From the NCBI RefSeq assembly GCF_001435775.1, contig NZ_AZFK01000005.1, positions 52,313-116,312 of the forward strand: 64,000 nt of DNA, read 5' to 3'. Shown piece after piece: positions 23,957 through 34,595 of the stretch. The notes beneath the pieces were generated by a model. That model saw only the letters and a list, made by a program, of their open reading frames with translations. It made no database searches and was not told the origin of the DNA. The translations under genes were made by a program, and so were the position numbers. Numbering within the stretch: position 1 is the first letter of the stretch; each line of letters opens with the position of its first letter. This stretch comes from Limosilactobacillus ingluviei DSM 15946 (GTDB lineage: Bacteria > Bacillota > Bacilli > Lactobacillales > Lactobacillaceae).

Positions 23957-23993
23957 AACAAAAAAGACTGGGCATAACCCAGTCTTTTTTGTT
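23957..23993 (-). terminator. Terminator after rpmG
   Basis: AACAAAAAAGACTGGG/CCCAGTCTTTTTTGTT, perfect 16-bp stem with 5-nt loop; T-rich arm on both strands. Confidence 0.85.
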
Positions 23994-24006
23994 GAGCCCT
24001 TGACCA

Positions 24007-24156
24007 CTACTTAGTTTCGCGGTGCAAAGTGACCTTGCGTTCCCGTGGGCAGTACTTCTTTAATTCCAGCCGGTCCGGGTTGTTACGACGGTTCTTACTA
24101 GTCAAGTAGTTCCGTTCGTGGCATTCAGTGCATTCCATAGTAATGTTTACACGCAT
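24007..24156 (-). CDS. rpmG: 50S ribosomal protein L33
   Basis: A 49-aa large-subunit protein: [20 protein letters not shown], then [20 protein letters not shown] and TLHRETK. Zn-binding (C+) L33 proteins have two CxxC pairs. Here the first pair is intact (Cys9, Cys12) but the second keeps only one cysteine (YCPRE), an intermediate state. GGAGG lies ~10 bp before ATG 24156. It is monocistronic with a strong terminator. Confidence 0.94.
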   Translation of the reverse strand: MRVNITMECTECHERNYLTSKNRRNNPDRLELKKYCPRERKVTLHRETK

Positions 24157-24293
24157 CGGTTCTTGCCTCCAAACTATAATTATTTTAACGAGAATACGTT
24201 ATACGTAACCCTAACTCGTACAACTATATCATCAATTGCTCGATTTGACCAGTCTTTTAGTCGAAGTTGTTAAGGATTTTTCCTTGTCAGGGC

Positions 24294-26354
24294 CTAGTTG
24301 CTGCTCGGCTTGGCCTGAACATACTTCCAGTAAGCCGCAAAGATTTGCTTGGCCATGTTAATGTTGGCCTGGCTGTTATCATTGGAAGCCCCGGGAATCG
24401 ACAACGCTACCACCACCTGCGGATTATCTGATGGTGCATAGCCCGCAAAACTCAGGGTCACCGTCGAATGACCGTTAGACACCGTTTCGGCCGTCCCCGT
24501 CTTCCCGGAAATCGATGGCGTTTCGCTCTTCATTGTCCCTGCCGTCACGTACGGACTCGAACCGTGCGTCACTAAGTACAAGCCCTGGTGAATCAAATCA
24601 AAGTACGACTTCGGCGCGTTAATCACTGATTGGACCTCAGGTTGGGTTTCGGATTGGATCTTGCCCAACGTCCCATCTGGATTCGTTTCCCGAATCTGTT
24701 TAACAATGTAGGGCCGTAATTTCTTCCCCCCGTTAGCTAAGGTCGACATGTATTGGGCCAGTTGCATGACCGTGTACGCATCGTAGTTCCCGTAGGAAAG
24801 GTCCAAGGCACTCCCAATGTGCTTTTGGTCCGCTGCCCCGCGGTAGCCCACGGTTTCGCCTGGCAAATCAACCCCGGTCTTCACGCCCAAGCCAAACATA
24901 TTAAAGTAATAACGCAACTTGGTAAAGATGCTTGGCGTTAACGTGATTTGGGTATCATAAGAATAGTGCATCCCACCCATCTTCATGGCCAGTTGCATCA
25001 TATACGAGTTGGAGGAGACTTCTAAGGCCTCCGGAGCCGTCAAGCCAACGTTCGCACCGCCAGACTTATTAAACCAAGACCCTTTGACGGAGGTCCCAGC
25101 CACCTTGATCGGTTGGTCGGTTAAAACATTATTGCTTGGCGTGATCACCCCTGTCATTAACCCCGCCATAATCGTGGCCCCCTTGACCACCGACCCTAAA
25201 ACAATCGGGTGGTTGATGGCCCCAATTTCATCGACGGTTTGTTTCCCGGTCTTTAAATCACGGTCAATTCCCGCCATCGCATAAATGGCCCCGGTATTCG
25301 GGTTCATGACCACCGCGTAGGCTCCTGGCGAATTGGCAATCCCGGCCGAGCCGTAGTTGCTTTCCAAAATACTTTGGACCTTCTTTTGAAATTCCGCATT
25401 GATGGTCAGGACCAAGTTGTCCCCCTTCTTGCCGGCATACTTAAGTTTTTCGTGCGTTCGCGTGCCTGAAGTCGACACTTCCGTTTGGGACTTTGAACCC
25501 GCTAAGGTAGCTTGGAATAACTTTTCTAAATACGAAGCCCCGACGTTGTCATTGCGCGAATAGCCTTGCGCCAACAAAGTATTTTGGGTATCACTTGGCA
25601 ACCCAGTCGTGGTTACGGTCCCCACGAGGGATTGAATATCCTTGCCTTCTGGGTAATTCCGCGTCCAGGCGGAACCAATCTTCACCCCGGGCATCTCACT
25701 CAGGTGTTCCCCGACTTCGGCCAATTCCTTGGCGGTAACGCCGGTTGCTTTGATATAAGTCGTCGACAGTGAGTAAGCCCCGCTCATGGAGCCATAAATC
25801 ATCGCCTTATTCTTTTCTTGCTTACTGAGTTTAAAGAAGTGCGGATGCTTTTGCAGGTAATCAATAGCCTCGTCATAAGCGTTGGTTGAGCCCGCCTTAA
25901 TCTTGGCCGCCTTTTCTACCTGCTTTAAATGTGCTTCATCAGCCAAAAAGTAATCCATTTGGTTCCGGGTGGTCAGGCGACTGGTATTAACCGTCAGGTA
26001 ATTACCCAAGCGGTTCGCGATCCGATACATTTCCCGATCCGTCACCGTGCTGCCCTTGGTATAGGTAATGGCTTGGTGGGCTTGATTACCAACCAAGACC
26101 TTTCCGTTGGTATCATAGATCATCCCCCGCTGAACATTATTGGTTTCCGTCATTGTATCGGCCTGCTTAACTAAGGCCTTGTATGACGTCCCGTTCAGCA
26201 CTTGGAGATAAAACAGGCGCACCCCAAGGGCCAATAAAAGCAAGGCCACGATCCACAGCAACAAATTCAACCGGAAGGGAATCGCCGATTGTGAGGTCTG
26301 CCGCTTTTCGTCGCGTTGGTTAAAGATCCCTTTAAAACGTTTTAAAAAATTCAC
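24294..26354 (-). CDS. Class B penicillin-binding protein (PBP2 type)
   Basis: Peptidoglycan transpeptidase anchored by one N-terminal membrane segment (~29-48). The 686-aa protein has a dimerisation/pedestal domain and a transpeptidase domain with Ser388 in SVVK, SSN (447-449) and KTGT (618-621). There are no PASTA repeats, which argues against a PBP2x-type and for a PbpA/PBP2b-like elongation or septal enzyme. The start is GTG 26354 with AAGGAG upstream. Divergent from yfhO. Confidence 0.93.
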   Translation of the reverse strand: MNFLKRFKGIFNQRDEKRQTSQSAIPFRLNLLLWIVALLLLALGVRLFYLQVLNGTSYKALVKQADTMTETNNVQRGMIYDTNGKVLVGNQAHQAITYTKGSTVTDREMYRIANRLGNYLTVNTSRLTTRNQMDYFLADEAHLKQVEKAAKIKAGSTNAYDEAIDYLQKHPHFFKLSKQEKNKAMIYGSMSGAYSLSTTYIKATGVTAKELAEVGEHLSEMPGVKIGSAWTRNYPEGKDIQSLVGTVTTTGLPSDTQNTLLAQGYSRNDNVGASYLEKLFQATLAGSKSQTEVSTSGTRTHEKLKYAGKKGDNLVLTINAEFQKKVQSILESNYGSAGIANSPGAYAVVMNPNTGAIYAMAGIDRDLKTGKQTVDEIGAINHPIVLGSVVKGATIMAGLMTGVITPSNNVLTDQPIKVAGTSVKGSWFNKSGGANVGLTAPEALEVSSNSYMMQLAMKMGGMHYSYDTQITLTPSIFTKLRYYFNMFGLGVKTGVDLPGETVGYRGAADQKHIGSALDLSYGNYDAYTVMQLAQYMSTLANGGKKLRPYIVKQIRETNPDGTLGKIQSETQPEVQSVINAPKSYFDLIHQGLYLVTHGSSPYVTAGTMKSETPSISGKTGTAETVSNGHSTVTLSFAGYAPSDNPQVVVALSIPGASNDNSQANINMAKQIFAAYWKYVQAKPSSN

Positions 26355-26504
26355 AATTGCTCGCTTCTCCTTAGTTTAAATAGCGCGATCAACTCGCCCC
26401 AATTTAACTTCTCATGGTAACCATTCAATCTTACTATCATTTTACTCGAATCAACAGGGTTTTTAAGAAATTTTAATTTACCCCCGGCTCCACCCAAATC
26501 GGTA

Positions 26505-26510
26505 TATAAT
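26505..26510 (+). promoter_or_regulatory. yfhO -10 box
   Basis: A perfect TATAAT 60 bp upstream of the yfhO start. The -35 is poor. Confidence 0.45.
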
Positions 26511-26570
26511 GGGGAGCAATCACGGCAATCGCCACTTGCCAATTACTTTTACGGAAGGACTGTCCATGGT

Positions 26571-29165
26571 TTGAAAACCTTTGTTACTCGTCACCGCGAT
26601 TTAATCATTTGTTTTTTCCTCCCGATCTTAATAATGGGGAGTTACTTTGCCAGCCGGGGAATGGTCCCCTTTGGATCCAGTTCCTTATTAACGGTTGACC
26701 TCGGGCAACAGTACGTCGATTTTTTTGCCTACCTGCGCACCAGTCTTCTACATCATCCCGCTAGTTTGCTTTATTCATTCAGCAAGGGCTTAGGCGGCGA
26801 AATGTGGGGGACCAACGCCTATTACTTATTAAGCCCCCTGAACCTGGTGTTGCTTTTATTCCCCCACCAATGGCTGACCAGTGGGATCATGGTCGTTTTA
26901 TTGCTCAAATACGGTTTAGCCGCCCTGAGCTTTGGCTGGCTGCTAAAGCACGAACACTTGCAAACCGGCAGTCGCCTGATCATTTTTACGACCGGGTACG
27001 CCATGATGGGCTGGATGATTGCCAACCAACTCAACCCGCTCTGGCTGGACGTTTTAGCCCTGTTGCCATTGGTAATCGCCGGGCTTTTAAAAATTAGCCG
27101 GCAGGAATCAGCCAACATGTATATTGGTTGGTTGACGTTGTTGATCATTGATAACTACTACATGGGCTGGATGGTTTGCCTCTTCACTTTGCCATTTTTA
27201 CTTTGGCAACTGAGTCGGCAAAACGCTCCCGCCAGTAAAACGGTTTTTAAAACCTATTTGCTTAGTTCACTAACCAGTGTCGCCCTCAGTGCCGTCGTCC
27301 TCTTGCCAACGATCTGGGCCTTAACCACCAGCAAAGGGACTTATACGACAACCAGCATTAAGTGGCGCTTGGAATATAACCCCCTCTATTTATTCGGTAA
27401 ACTGGTCCCCGGGGCGTTTAACTTCAATCAAATGCCCAGCGGTCAAGCCAACCTTTACCTCGGGATGTTACCCTTGTTTGCTGGTCTTTTATACTTCTTT
27501 ACGCCCACCGAACGCCAACGCAGCCGGTGGTTAGCGGGCGCCATTACCGGGGGCTTGTTGCTTTCTTGCTGTTGGCCCCCGCTGGATTTGCTTTGGCACT
27601 TGGGCCAATTTCCCGTCTGGTACCCAGCGCGCTTCTCCTTTTTAATTTCTTTTTGGTGGCTGTGGCTGGCCGCGGTAGCCTGGCGCCCCCACCGCCCCAT
27701 CAGTTGGCGCCTGGCCCTCTTGCTGGTGGCGATCGCCGGTAGCGGAGCTGGGATGGCCTGGGGGCTGCGCAAGCAACTCGATTACCTCACCCCCTGGCAA
27801 ATTGGCATCGGCTTATTGTTAGCTGCGTTGGCCATTGCGATGTTATACCTTGACCAGCGGCGGTTATCGTACTTTGGGGTCGCCTTAGCAGCTTTGACCA
27901 TCTTTGACCTGAGTTTCAATGCGGTGACCGCTCTCAACAAGCTTTCTTACGTCAGCCAAGCTCAATTTGCCAATTACACCAAGGCATTGGTAAAAGTCAG
28001 TCAGCAAAACCGCCAAACTGACCACGGGCTCTACCGAATCGCTAAGGACTTCGCCCGGACCAAAGATGATCCCTTTCAAGGCGATTTCTTTACGGGTGAC
28101 CACTTTGGTTCCACGATGGAGCCAACCGTCAGCAAATTTTTCCAACGAATCGGCCAACCAGCCGGGGATGGCTATGTGACCTACTCTAACGGGACCCCCG
28201 TTACCGACTCATTCTTAGGCATGAAGTATTATTGGCAAGCCCAACGTCAGGGGCTTGGGCCGGCAGGCAACGTGATCTTACCCCTCGTCGCCAACCGCCC
28301 CGACTGGAAGCAAGCCCCCGTCGTCAGCCAGACTTCCGCCGTACAGATTCGGCAAAACCGTTGGGCCCTGCCCCTGGCCTTCGCAGCCAACGCCCGAATC
28401 TTGCAGTTCAATCCGACCACCCTCGATCCTTTAAGCTACCAATCACAGCTTTACCAAACGTTAGCGGGACAAGCCAAGGAACCCGAACTCTTTACCGTGC
28501 AAAACTTTGATCACGTCGAATTTGTCAATTTACCGACTTCGCGGCAAATTACGGGCATTACCGTCCGGCGTCAAAAGCTAATGGCCCCGGCCCAACTGAC
28601 CCTGACGATTAAGCCGCAAACCAATGACCCCTACTACCTTACCCTCGGGGCAGCACTGAAGGATAACGCGACCATCACTTTGAACGGCCGACCGCTCAAA
28701 CAGTACCCAACCTATCAAAATACGATCGTCACCACGATTGCCGATCATGCTAAGGGAAAAACCATCACGGTCACCATTGCGCTGAAAAAAGCGTCCCTCT
28801 GGCTGCAAAACGTTAGTCTCTACCGTCTGAACCGGGCGCGCTTTGAGCAAAGCGCCCGGCGTTTGCAAACGGCCCCGCTTAAGATCACCAGTTGGCACAG
28901 CAACCGCTTTACCGGTACCATTACGGTGACTAAAGCCCGGCAGGTCTTAATGACCTCAATTCCCTACACGCGAGGTTGGCACGTTAAAATCGATGGGCAC
29001 CCAGTTGCTACGCACAAGGCTGCGCAAACCTTTTTGGCGGTAAAACTGCCAAAGGGGACGCATACCGTCAGCTTTACGTACTGGCCGCCTTATTGGTGGC
29101 TTGGGTTAACCATTACCCTGTTAACCGCCCTAGGTTGGGGAACGTGGCAGAAACGAAAAGCTTAG
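26571..29165 (+). CDS. yfhO: YfhO family multi-pass membrane protein
   Basis: An 864-aa membrane protein with about a dozen N-terminal membrane segments (first ~460 residues), a large C-terminal extracytoplasmic part and a final membrane helix at ~840-858. The opening ASRGMVPFGSSSLLTVDLGQ and the SKGLGGEMWGTNAYY loop are YfhO hallmarks; homologues are glycosyltransferase-like proteins needed for lipoteichoic acid or wall polymer glycosylation in Gram-positives. The start is TTG 26571, since the ATG at 26566 is out of frame and stops after two codons. The GGAAGGA site is rather far (about 11-12 nt). Monocistronic. Confidence 0.9.
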   Translation: MKTFVTRHRDLIICFFLPILIMGSYFASRGMVPFGSSSLLTVDLGQQYVDFFAYLRTSLLHHPASLLYSFSKGLGGEMWGTNAYYLLSPLNLVLLLFPHQWLTSGIMVVLLLKYGLAALSFGWLLKHEHLQTGSRLIIFTTGYAMMGWMIANQLNPLWLDVLALLPLVIAGLLKISRQESANMYIGWLTLLIIDNYYMGWMVCLFTLPFLLWQLSRQNAPASKTVFKTYLLSSLTSVALSAVVLLPTIWALTTSKGTYTTTSIKWRLEYNPLYLFGKLVPGAFNFNQMPSGQANLYLGMLPLFAGLLYFFTPTERQRSRWLAGAITGGLLLSCCWPPLDLLWHLGQFPVWYPARFSFLISFWWLWLAAVAWRPHRPISWRLALLLVAIAGSGAGMAWGLRKQLDYLTPWQIGIGLLLAALAIAMLYLDQRRLSYFGVALAALTIFDLSFNAVTALNKLSYVSQAQFANYTKALVKVSQQNRQTDHGLYRIAKDFARTKDDPFQGDFFTGDHFGSTMEPTVSKFFQRIGQPAGDGYVTYSNGTPVTDSFLGMKYYWQAQRQGLGPAGNVILPLVANRPDWKQAPVVSQTSAVQIRQNRWALPLAFAANARILQFNPTTLDPLSYQSQLYQTLAGQAKEPELFTVQNFDHVEFVNLPTSRQITGITVRRQKLMAPAQLTLTIKPQTNDPYYLTLGAALKDNATITLNGRPLKQYPTYQNTIVTTIADHAKGKTITVTIALKKASLWLQNVSLYRLNRARFEQSARRLQTAPLKITSWHSNRFTGTITVTKARQVLMTSIPYTRGWHVKIDGHPVATHKAAQTFLAVKLPKGTHTVSFTYWPPYWWLGLTITLLTALGWGTWQKRKA

Positions 29166-29166
29166 T

Positions 29167-29204
29167 AAAAATAGCGTCAAGCCGTTTGGCCTGACGCTAT
29201 TTTT
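29167..29204. terminator. Bidirectional terminator between yfhO and greA
   Basis: AAAAATAGCGTCA/TGACGCTATTTTT, perfect 13-bp stem with a 12-nt loop. Confidence 0.85.
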
Positions 29205-29219
29205 AGGTTCAAACAAATT

Positions 29220-29696
29220 TTACTTCACGCTTAAAATCTTAACCTTCATCGTCCCGGTTGGGATTTCCACGTCCACTTCATCGCCGACCTTGTGTCCCAA
29301 CAAACCTTGGGCCATTGGTGATTCGTTAGAAATCTTACCGTTCAGCGGGTCGGATTCTGATTCACCGACGATCGTGTACGTTTCGGGCTCTTCATCTGGT
29401 AACTCTTGGAAAGTAATTTCACGCCCCATTGAAACTTCGTCCTTGTCAACCGCGTCATTATCAATGATGACGGCGTATTGCAACATCGTTTCGATTTGGC
29501 TGATCCGCCCTTCCACAAAGGCTTGTTCATCCTTTGCGGATTCGTATTCCGAATTTTCGGATAAGTCCCCGTAGCTACGGGCAATCTTAATCCGGTTGAT
29601 AACTTCTGGACGCCGCACTAAGCGCAAATCTTCTAATTCTTGTTCCAGCTTCTTTTTCCCATCTTCCGTCATTGGGAAGCTTTTTTCTTCAGCCAT
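29220..29696 (-). CDS. greA: Transcription elongation factor GreA
   Basis: Stimulates transcript cleavage by backtracked RNA polymerase. The 158-aa protein has the N-terminal coiled coil ending in the acidic tip ([16 protein letters not shown]; conserved Asp/Glu pair) and the C-terminal FKBP-like domain ending VKILSVK. ATG 29696 follows AAAGGAA. Own promoter; followed by a shared terminator. Confidence 0.97.
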   Translation of the reverse strand: MAEEKSFPMTEDGKKKLEQELEDLRLVRRPEVINRIKIARSYGDLSENSEYESAKDEQAFVEGRISQIETMLQYAVIIDNDAVDKDEVSMGREITFQELPDEEPETYTIVGESESDPLNGKISNESPMAQGLLGHKVGDEVDVEIPTGTMKVKILSVK

Positions 29697-29729
29697 ATTA
29701 TTCCATTCCTTTCATTCAAATACTGTGAA

Positions 29730-29758
29730 AATTTATCACGTTCCCCCGCCGATTTCAA
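29730..29758 (-). promoter_or_regulatory. greA promoter
   Basis: TTGAAA (29753-29758), 17-bp spacer, TAAATT (29730-29735) on the minus strand. Confidence 0.6.
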
Positions 29759-29789
29759 GCGCTATTTTAAGGAAGGTGACGAATTTTTC

Positions 29790-30440
29790 CTAATCAGCAG
29801 TCAAATGGCCCCGCTTAGCCAAGACATCCCGGACTTTCGTCGTCAAAATATCAATGGCAACGTGATTTTCGCCCCCCTCTGGGACGATAATATCAGCATA
29901 CCGCTTGGTGGGTTCGATAAATTGGTGATACATCGGCTTAACCGTTTTAAGGTACTGGCTAATGATCGATTCTAAACTCCGGCCCCGTTCTTGCATATCA
30001 CGTTGGATCCGGCGCAAAATCCGAATGTCATCGTCGGCATCCACGTAGACTTTAATATCCATCAGATCCCGCAAGCGTTCATCATCTAAGATTAAAATTC
30101 CTTCCAGAATAATCACGTCTTGGGGTTCTACGTGCACCGTAGCTTGGGAACGTGTATATTCCTTGTAATCATAGACCGGCATTTCGACCGCTTGATTATG
30201 CCGCAGCGCATCCAGTTGTTCAATCAACAGCGCCGTATCAAAGGCTAAGGGGTGATCATAGTTGACGGCCTTGCGTTCTTCCATGGTCATATCCGCTTGG
30301 TCATTGTAATACGTATCTTGGTTGATAATTTGGATCGATTGCCCACGCAAATTTTCATAAATGGCCTTGGAGACTGTCGTCTTGCCACTCCCAGAACCCC
30401 CAGTTACCCCAATTACGATTGGTCGTTTATCTTCGTTCAT
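29790..30440 (-). CDS. udk: Uridine kinase
   Basis: Phosphorylates uridine and cytidine for nucleotide salvage. The 216-aa protein has the P-loop [22 protein letters not shown], the YDHPLAFD substrate block and EGILIL. ATG 30440 is 6 bp from GAGG; ATG 30443 and GTG 30452 are alternatives. It lies 17 nt downstream of pheT and upstream of greA. Confidence 0.95.
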   Translation of the reverse strand: MNEDKRPIVIGVTGGSGSGKTTVSKAIYENLRGQSIQIINQDTYYNDQADMTMEERKAVNYDHPLAFDTALLIEQLDALRHNQAVEMPVYDYKEYTRSQATVHVEPQDVIILEGILILDDERLRDLMDIKVYVDADDDIRILRRIQRDMQERGRSLESIISQYLKTVKPMYHQFIEPTKRYADIIVPEGGENHVAIDILTTKVRDVLAKRGHLTAD

Positions 30441-30457
30441 CATAATCCTCACTATTA

Positions 30458-32884
30458 TTATCGAATTTCGGCGCCCAAGGTCGTCGTTAAGTGCGCCACA
30501 ACTTTTTCAAAGGCTTGGTTGACGTCGTCTTCCTTCAAAGTGGCATCATCGGCCTGGTAAGTCAACGTGTAAGCCAAGGACTTCTTATTGGCCGGTAAGT
30601 GTTCCCCCCGGTATAAGTCGAATAATTGCACCTGCTTAAGGTAAGCGCCGCCCTTTTGCTTGATTGCCGCCACGATTGCTTGGTTGGTAATTGTTTGGTC
30701 AACCAACAAGGCAATATCACGGGTGACTGCCGGGTACTTGCTGATGTGAACATAGTGCTTATCGCGCTTTGGTGCTGCCAAAAGCGCCGCTAAGTTCAGC
30801 TCAAAGACGTAGGTTTCAGGAATCTTATATTCTGCCGCGCATGATGGGTGCACTTGGCCTAAGAACCCAACCACTTGGCCGTCCAATAAAATGTTGGCCG
30901 TCCGCCCCGGGTGCATTTCTGGGCGGCTGGAATCGGCCACGTAAGTAATCTCACCAGCCACGGCCAGGTTTTGCAAGTAGGTTTGCACAATCCCCTTCAA
31001 GGCATAGAAATCAACTGGTTGGGCCGCTTGGTGCCAGTTGGCCGGAGTTAAGTGCCCCGTCACTGCCCCTGCAACATGTTCTTCTTCTAACGGCCGTTCA
31101 CCGCCTTGCGGAAGAAAGACGCGCCCTTGTTCGTACAAGGCCACATCGGCCACTTTCCGGGCGTGGTTGTACGCCACGTCCAATAACAGCCCGCTAATGA
31201 TGCTCATCCGCGTTGCCACGTGATCCGAACTCATTGGGTAATCCAATTGCATTGGTTGAGTTTGGTCTGGAGCCACCCGGAATTGTTGGGCCCGCTTAAC
31301 GGTAGTCAAAGAGTAGGAAATGGCTTGCGTTAAGCCAAGGCCTTCCAATGTGTGGCGACTGGCCCGCAACCGGGCTTGCGTTTCCGTCAACCCACCAGCC
31401 GTCTTGGTCATGGTTGGTAAGGTTGATGGTAAATTATCATAGCCGTATAAACGGGCGATTTCTTCGTACAAGTCCGCCGGCAATTCAATATCCCAACGCC
31501 GGGCCGGGACCGCCACGACCAATTGATCATCATCAAGAGAATGCGCCGCAAAGTCTAACCGGACCATCAGCTGTTCAATCATTGCCATGGTCAATTCCGT
31601 CCCTAAGACATGGTTGACCCGCCGCACCGAGAGCGTAATTTCGCGGTCGGCAAATTGGGGCCGGGCAGCGACCGCTTTCCCAGCCACAACCTGCCCGCCG
31701 GCCAATTCAGCTAACCAGTAAGCCGCTTCATCCAAGGCCTGGTGCAGAGTTTCTGGGTTGATGCCCCGTTCAAAGCGCATTGAGGATTCGGAATGCAAAT
31801 CTAAGCGCCGGGCTTGCTTGCGGACCATGACCGGATCAAAAATTGCGGCTTCCAAGGCCACACTGGTCGTCTGTTCATCGACCATCGTGCTTTGACCGCC
31901 CATCGTCCCGGCTAAGGCCACCGCTTCTTCGCCCGCCGCAATGACAATATCACTGGCCTGCAAACTCCGGGCTTCCCCATCCAACGTCGTCAACTGTTCA
32001 CCAGCTTGGGCATGGCGCACCGTAATTTGGTGACTTGGCAACTTAGCGTAATCGAAGGCATGCAAGGGTTGCCCGTACTTCAGCAGGATGTAGTTAGTAA
32101 TGTCAACCACGTTATTAATCGGCCGAATCCCGGCGTTCCATAATTTAATTTGCAGCCACATTGGACTGTCCGCCACGTGCAAGTGCTTGATTAAACGCAT
32201 TTCGTAGGCCGGCGCAATTGCTTCATCCGCCAAGGTCGCTGATAATTGATCAGCCATCGCCTCATCACTTTCTACGACCGGATGACTCTCAAAGCCGTTT
32301 GGCAGATCATAGATCGCCGCCAGGTCATTGACGTTCCCAAAAATACTAAGCATGTCACCCCGGTTTGGCGTCAGGTCAGTATCAATGATCGTATCGTCCA
32401 TCCCTAAGTACGGGTAGACGGCGTCCCCGACAACAGCATCATCTGGTAAGAACCAAATCCCGGCTTCATAATCCTTTGGCGCCACTTGCTCGCTGAAGCC
32501 AATTTCTTGTAAGGCACACAGCATCCCATTGGACTCAACGCCCCGGATCTTGCCGCGCTTGATCTTAATGTTATCTTTGATGCGGGCCCCCACCAAGGCC
32601 ACGATAACTTTTTTGCCAACTTGCACGTTCGGAGCCCCACAAACAATCTGCAGGGTTTCCGTTTCGCTGACTTGGACTTGGCAGACGTTTAAGTGATCGG
32701 AATCCGGGTGTGGTTCACAGGCCACGACCAGCCCGACCACCAACTTTTTTAACCCGTCCATTGGTGAGTAGACGTCATTGATGTCAACCGAAGTCCGGGC
32801 TAGTTTTTCGGCTAACGCGGCTGGTTGAATCCCCTTTTCTTCCAGGGGCAAATATTGGTTTAACCATTGGTATGAAACTTTCAT
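30458..32884 (-). CDS. pheT: Phenylalanyl-tRNA synthetase, beta subunit
   Basis: Beta chain of the alpha2-beta2 enzyme that charges tRNA-Phe. The 808-aa protein has the family order: N-terminal tRNA-binding (EMAP-like) domain ([20 protein letters not shown]), B3/B4 editing domain, B5 domain, the catalytic-like core and the C-terminal ferredoxin-fold anticodon-binding domain ([17 protein letters not shown]). It starts 4 nt after the pheS stop and is controlled by the T-box upstream of pheS. Confidence 0.98.
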   Translation of the reverse strand: MKVSYQWLNQYLPLEEKGIQPAALAEKLARTSVDINDVYSPMDGLKKLVVGLVVACEPHPDSDHLNVCQVQVSETETLQIVCGAPNVQVGKKVIVALVGARIKDNIKIKRGKIRGVESNGMLCALQEIGFSEQVAPKDYEAGIWFLPDDAVVGDAVYPYLGMDDTIIDTDLTPNRGDMLSIFGNVNDLAAIYDLPNGFESHPVVESDEAMADQLSATLADEAIAPAYEMRLIKHLHVADSPMWLQIKLWNAGIRPINNVVDITNYILLKYGQPLHAFDYAKLPSHQITVRHAQAGEQLTTLDGEARSLQASDIVIAAGEEAVALAGTMGGQSTMVDEQTTSVALEAAIFDPVMVRKQARRLDLHSESSMRFERGINPETLHQALDEAAYWLAELAGGQVVAGKAVAARPQFADREITLSVRRVNHVLGTELTMAMIEQLMVRLDFAAHSLDDDQLVVAVPARRWDIELPADLYEEIARLYGYDNLPSTLPTMTKTAGGLTETQARLRASRHTLEGLGLTQAISYSLTTVKRAQQFRVAPDQTQPMQLDYPMSSDHVATRMSIISGLLLDVAYNHARKVADVALYEQGRVFLPQGGERPLEEEHVAGAVTGHLTPANWHQAAQPVDFYALKGIVQTYLQNLAVAGEITYVADSSRPEMHPGRTANILLDGQVVGFLGQVHPSCAAEYKIPETYVFELNLAALLAAPKRDKHYVHISKYPAVTRDIALLVDQTITNQAIVAAIKQKGGAYLKQVQLFDLYRGEHLPANKKSLAYTLTYQADDATLKEDDVNQAFEKVVAHLTTTLGAEIR

Positions 32885-32888
32885 GCGG

Positions 32889-33935
32889 CTATCCTTTCTG
32901 GTTGAATTGGTTCAGGAAACGAACATCATTTTGGTAGAAGTCACGAATGTCTTCGACCACGTACTTAATCATCGCAAAGCGATCAGGCCCCAACCCAAAG
33001 GCAAAGCCTCCGTATACTTCTGGATCAACCCCTGACATCTTCAACACGTTCGGGTGAACCATCCCGGCCCCTAAGACTTCCAGCCAACCAGTGTGCTTAC
33101 AGATTGCACACCCCTGGCCCAGGCAGTTAAAACAAGTAATGTCAGCTTCAACGGATGGTTCAGTAAATGGGAAGTAGCTCGGCCGCAACCGGACGGCTAA
33201 TTCATCCCCAAACAGGGTTTTGGCGACGACTTCCAAGGTCCCCTTTAAATCGGCCATCGTGACATGTTCACCCACGACCAAACCTTCGACCTGATGGAAT
33301 TGGTGAGAGTGCGTCGCGTCATCAGTATCGCGCCGGTAAACTTTTCCGGGTGAAATCATCTTCAACGGCCCATTCGCAAAATCGTGCTTTTCCATCATCC
33401 GCGCTTGCATTGGTGACGTTTGGGTCCGCATCAAAACGGATGGCGTCACATAAAAGGTATCTTGCATGTCGCGGGCCGGGTGATCTTTGGGCAGGTTTAA
33501 CCGTTCAAAGTTATATTCATCTTGTTCCACTTCGTCTCCCACGGCCACTTGATAGCCCATCCCAACGAACAGATCAACCAGCTGGTCAATAATTTGTTGG
33601 ATTACGTGGGGTTGCCCTTGGACCGTCGGGGTCCCGGGTAAGGTTACGTCCAGGGTTTCCGCTGCCAACTTGGCATTGAGCCGGGCGGTCGCTAATTCAG
33701 CTTTCTTGGCTTCTAAGGCTTGGGCCAGTTCGTCCCGAATTTCATTGGCAAACTTCCCCACCTTTGGTCGCTCTTCTTTGCTAAGGTCCTTCATCCCCCG
33801 CAAAACGGTCGTCAAGGGACCTTTTTTACCCAACATTTTGACCCGAATGTCATTTAAGTGATCCAGGTCGGCGCTCGCTTTAATTTCTTGGATCCCTTGC
33901 TTGCGCAATTCTTCCAATTTTTCTCGTAAGCCCAT
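32889..33935 (-). CDS. pheS: Phenylalanyl-tRNA synthetase, alpha subunit
   Basis: Catalytic alpha chain. The 348-aa protein has an N-terminal coiled coil for tRNA binding ([15 protein letters not shown]) and class II motifs: FDTFYV-like block [10 protein letters not shown], motif 2 in [19 protein letters not shown], and motif 3 [17 protein letters not shown] precedes ATG 33935; the upstream frame to 34022 is T-box leader. Expressed from the T-box promoter at 34203-34231. Confidence 0.98.
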   Translation of the reverse strand: MGLREKLEELRKQGIQEIKASADLDHLNDIRVKMLGKKGPLTTVLRGMKDLSKEERPKVGKFANEIRDELAQALEAKKAELATARLNAKLAAETLDVTLPGTPTVQGQPHVIQQIIDQLVDLFVGMGYQVAVGDEVEQDEYNFERLNLPKDHPARDMQDTFYVTPSVLMRTQTSPMQARMMEKHDFANGPLKMISPGKVYRRDTDDATHSHQFHQVEGLVVGEHVTMADLKGTLEVVAKTLFGDELAVRLRPSYFPFTEPSVEADITCFNCLGQGCAICKHTGWLEVLGAGMVHPNVLKMSGVDPEVYGGFAFGLGPDRFAMIKYVVEDIRDFYQNDVRFLNQFNQKG

Positions 33936-33978
33936 TTTATCCTCCTCATCCACGATGGTATGCAATAATTGGGGTAGT

Positions 33979-34196
33979 AAAAAAAGCCTCGTCCAGCAAG
34001 GGACGAGGCTTCGCGGTACCACCCTAGTTTATAGCTATGCTATACACTCATTGATTGATAACGGTCATCAACCGGGGGTGGCCCCAACTCGGGAAGTGAA
34101 ATTCATCCTTTAAGCCCGGGCTCACTTCCAGTCACTGATGAGCCTCCCTGACGAGCTGCCAGAACTACTAATTTCCTTCAACGTCTTTATAAACAC
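33979..34196 (-). promoter_or_regulatory. T-box leader of pheST
   Basis: A tRNA-sensing attenuator read on the minus strand. The invariant T-box AGGGTGGTACCGCG is at 34012-34025, followed by the terminator GCCTCGTCC/GGACGAGGC (33986-33994 with 34001-34009) and T7. In the 3' side of stem I the likely specifier triplet is TTC (34098-34100, Phe), followed by a purine. Uncharged tRNA-Phe should stabilise the antiterminator. Confidence 0.92.
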
Positions 34197-34202
34197 TGCT
34201 AC

Positions 34203-34231
34203 ATTCTAACCAATCTTTTGCATTTGGTCAA
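34203..34231 (-). promoter_or_regulatory. Promoter of the pheST T-box transcript
   Basis: TTGACC (34226-34231), 17-bp spacer, TAGAAT (34203-34208) on the minus strand, overlapping the end of the HxlR gene. The predicted start is ~34196. Confidence 0.65.
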
Positions 34232-34571
34232 GCTCAGCCTCACACCATTTATCAGACCAAGCATGGACAGCGGCCATCACTGGGGCCAATTCCGCCCCGC
34301 GATCCGTCAAGCAGTATTCAATCCGACTTTCCCCCGGGAAGGTCTTGCGTTCCACAATCCCTTCTTGCTCTAATTCCTTTAAACGTTCACAAAGCACCCG
34401 ATCGGAACACTTCGCTACGTGCCCAGCCAGATCTTTGAACCGCTGGGTCTTTTCGTGCAACAGCACTTCAATAATCATTCCATTCCACTTTTTGCCCAGA
34501 ATCGAAAAAGTCTTTGCAAACTTCGGACACAGGCTAAAATCATCACCCGCTAACGTCATTTCCTTGCTCAT
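34206..34571 (-). CDS. HxlR family transcriptional regulator
   Basis: A 121-aa winged-helix regulator: SILGKKWNGMIIEVLL and the DNA-binding CSDRVLCERLKELEQEGIV are HxlR signatures. The conserved N-terminal cysteine (Cys15, in SLCPKF) is the residue through which family members such as HypR and YodB sense thiol or quinone stress, so redox control is plausible. ATG 34571 is 8 bp from GGAGGGG. It follows the HD-domain gene by 24 nt. Its target is not evident here. Confidence 0.92.
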   Translation of the reverse strand: MSKEMTLAGDDFSLCPKFAKTFSILGKKWNGMIIEVLLHEKTQRFKDLAGHVAKCSDRVLCERLKELEQEGIVERKTFPGESRIEYCLTDRGAELAPVMAAVHAWSDKWCEAELDQMQKIG

Positions 34572-34595
34572 AACAATCCCCTCCAACCAAACAAA

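Noticed and set aside
33936..34022. N-terminal extension of pheS
   Set aside because: It translates the T-box leader, including the terminator; the family start with GAGGAGG is at 33935.
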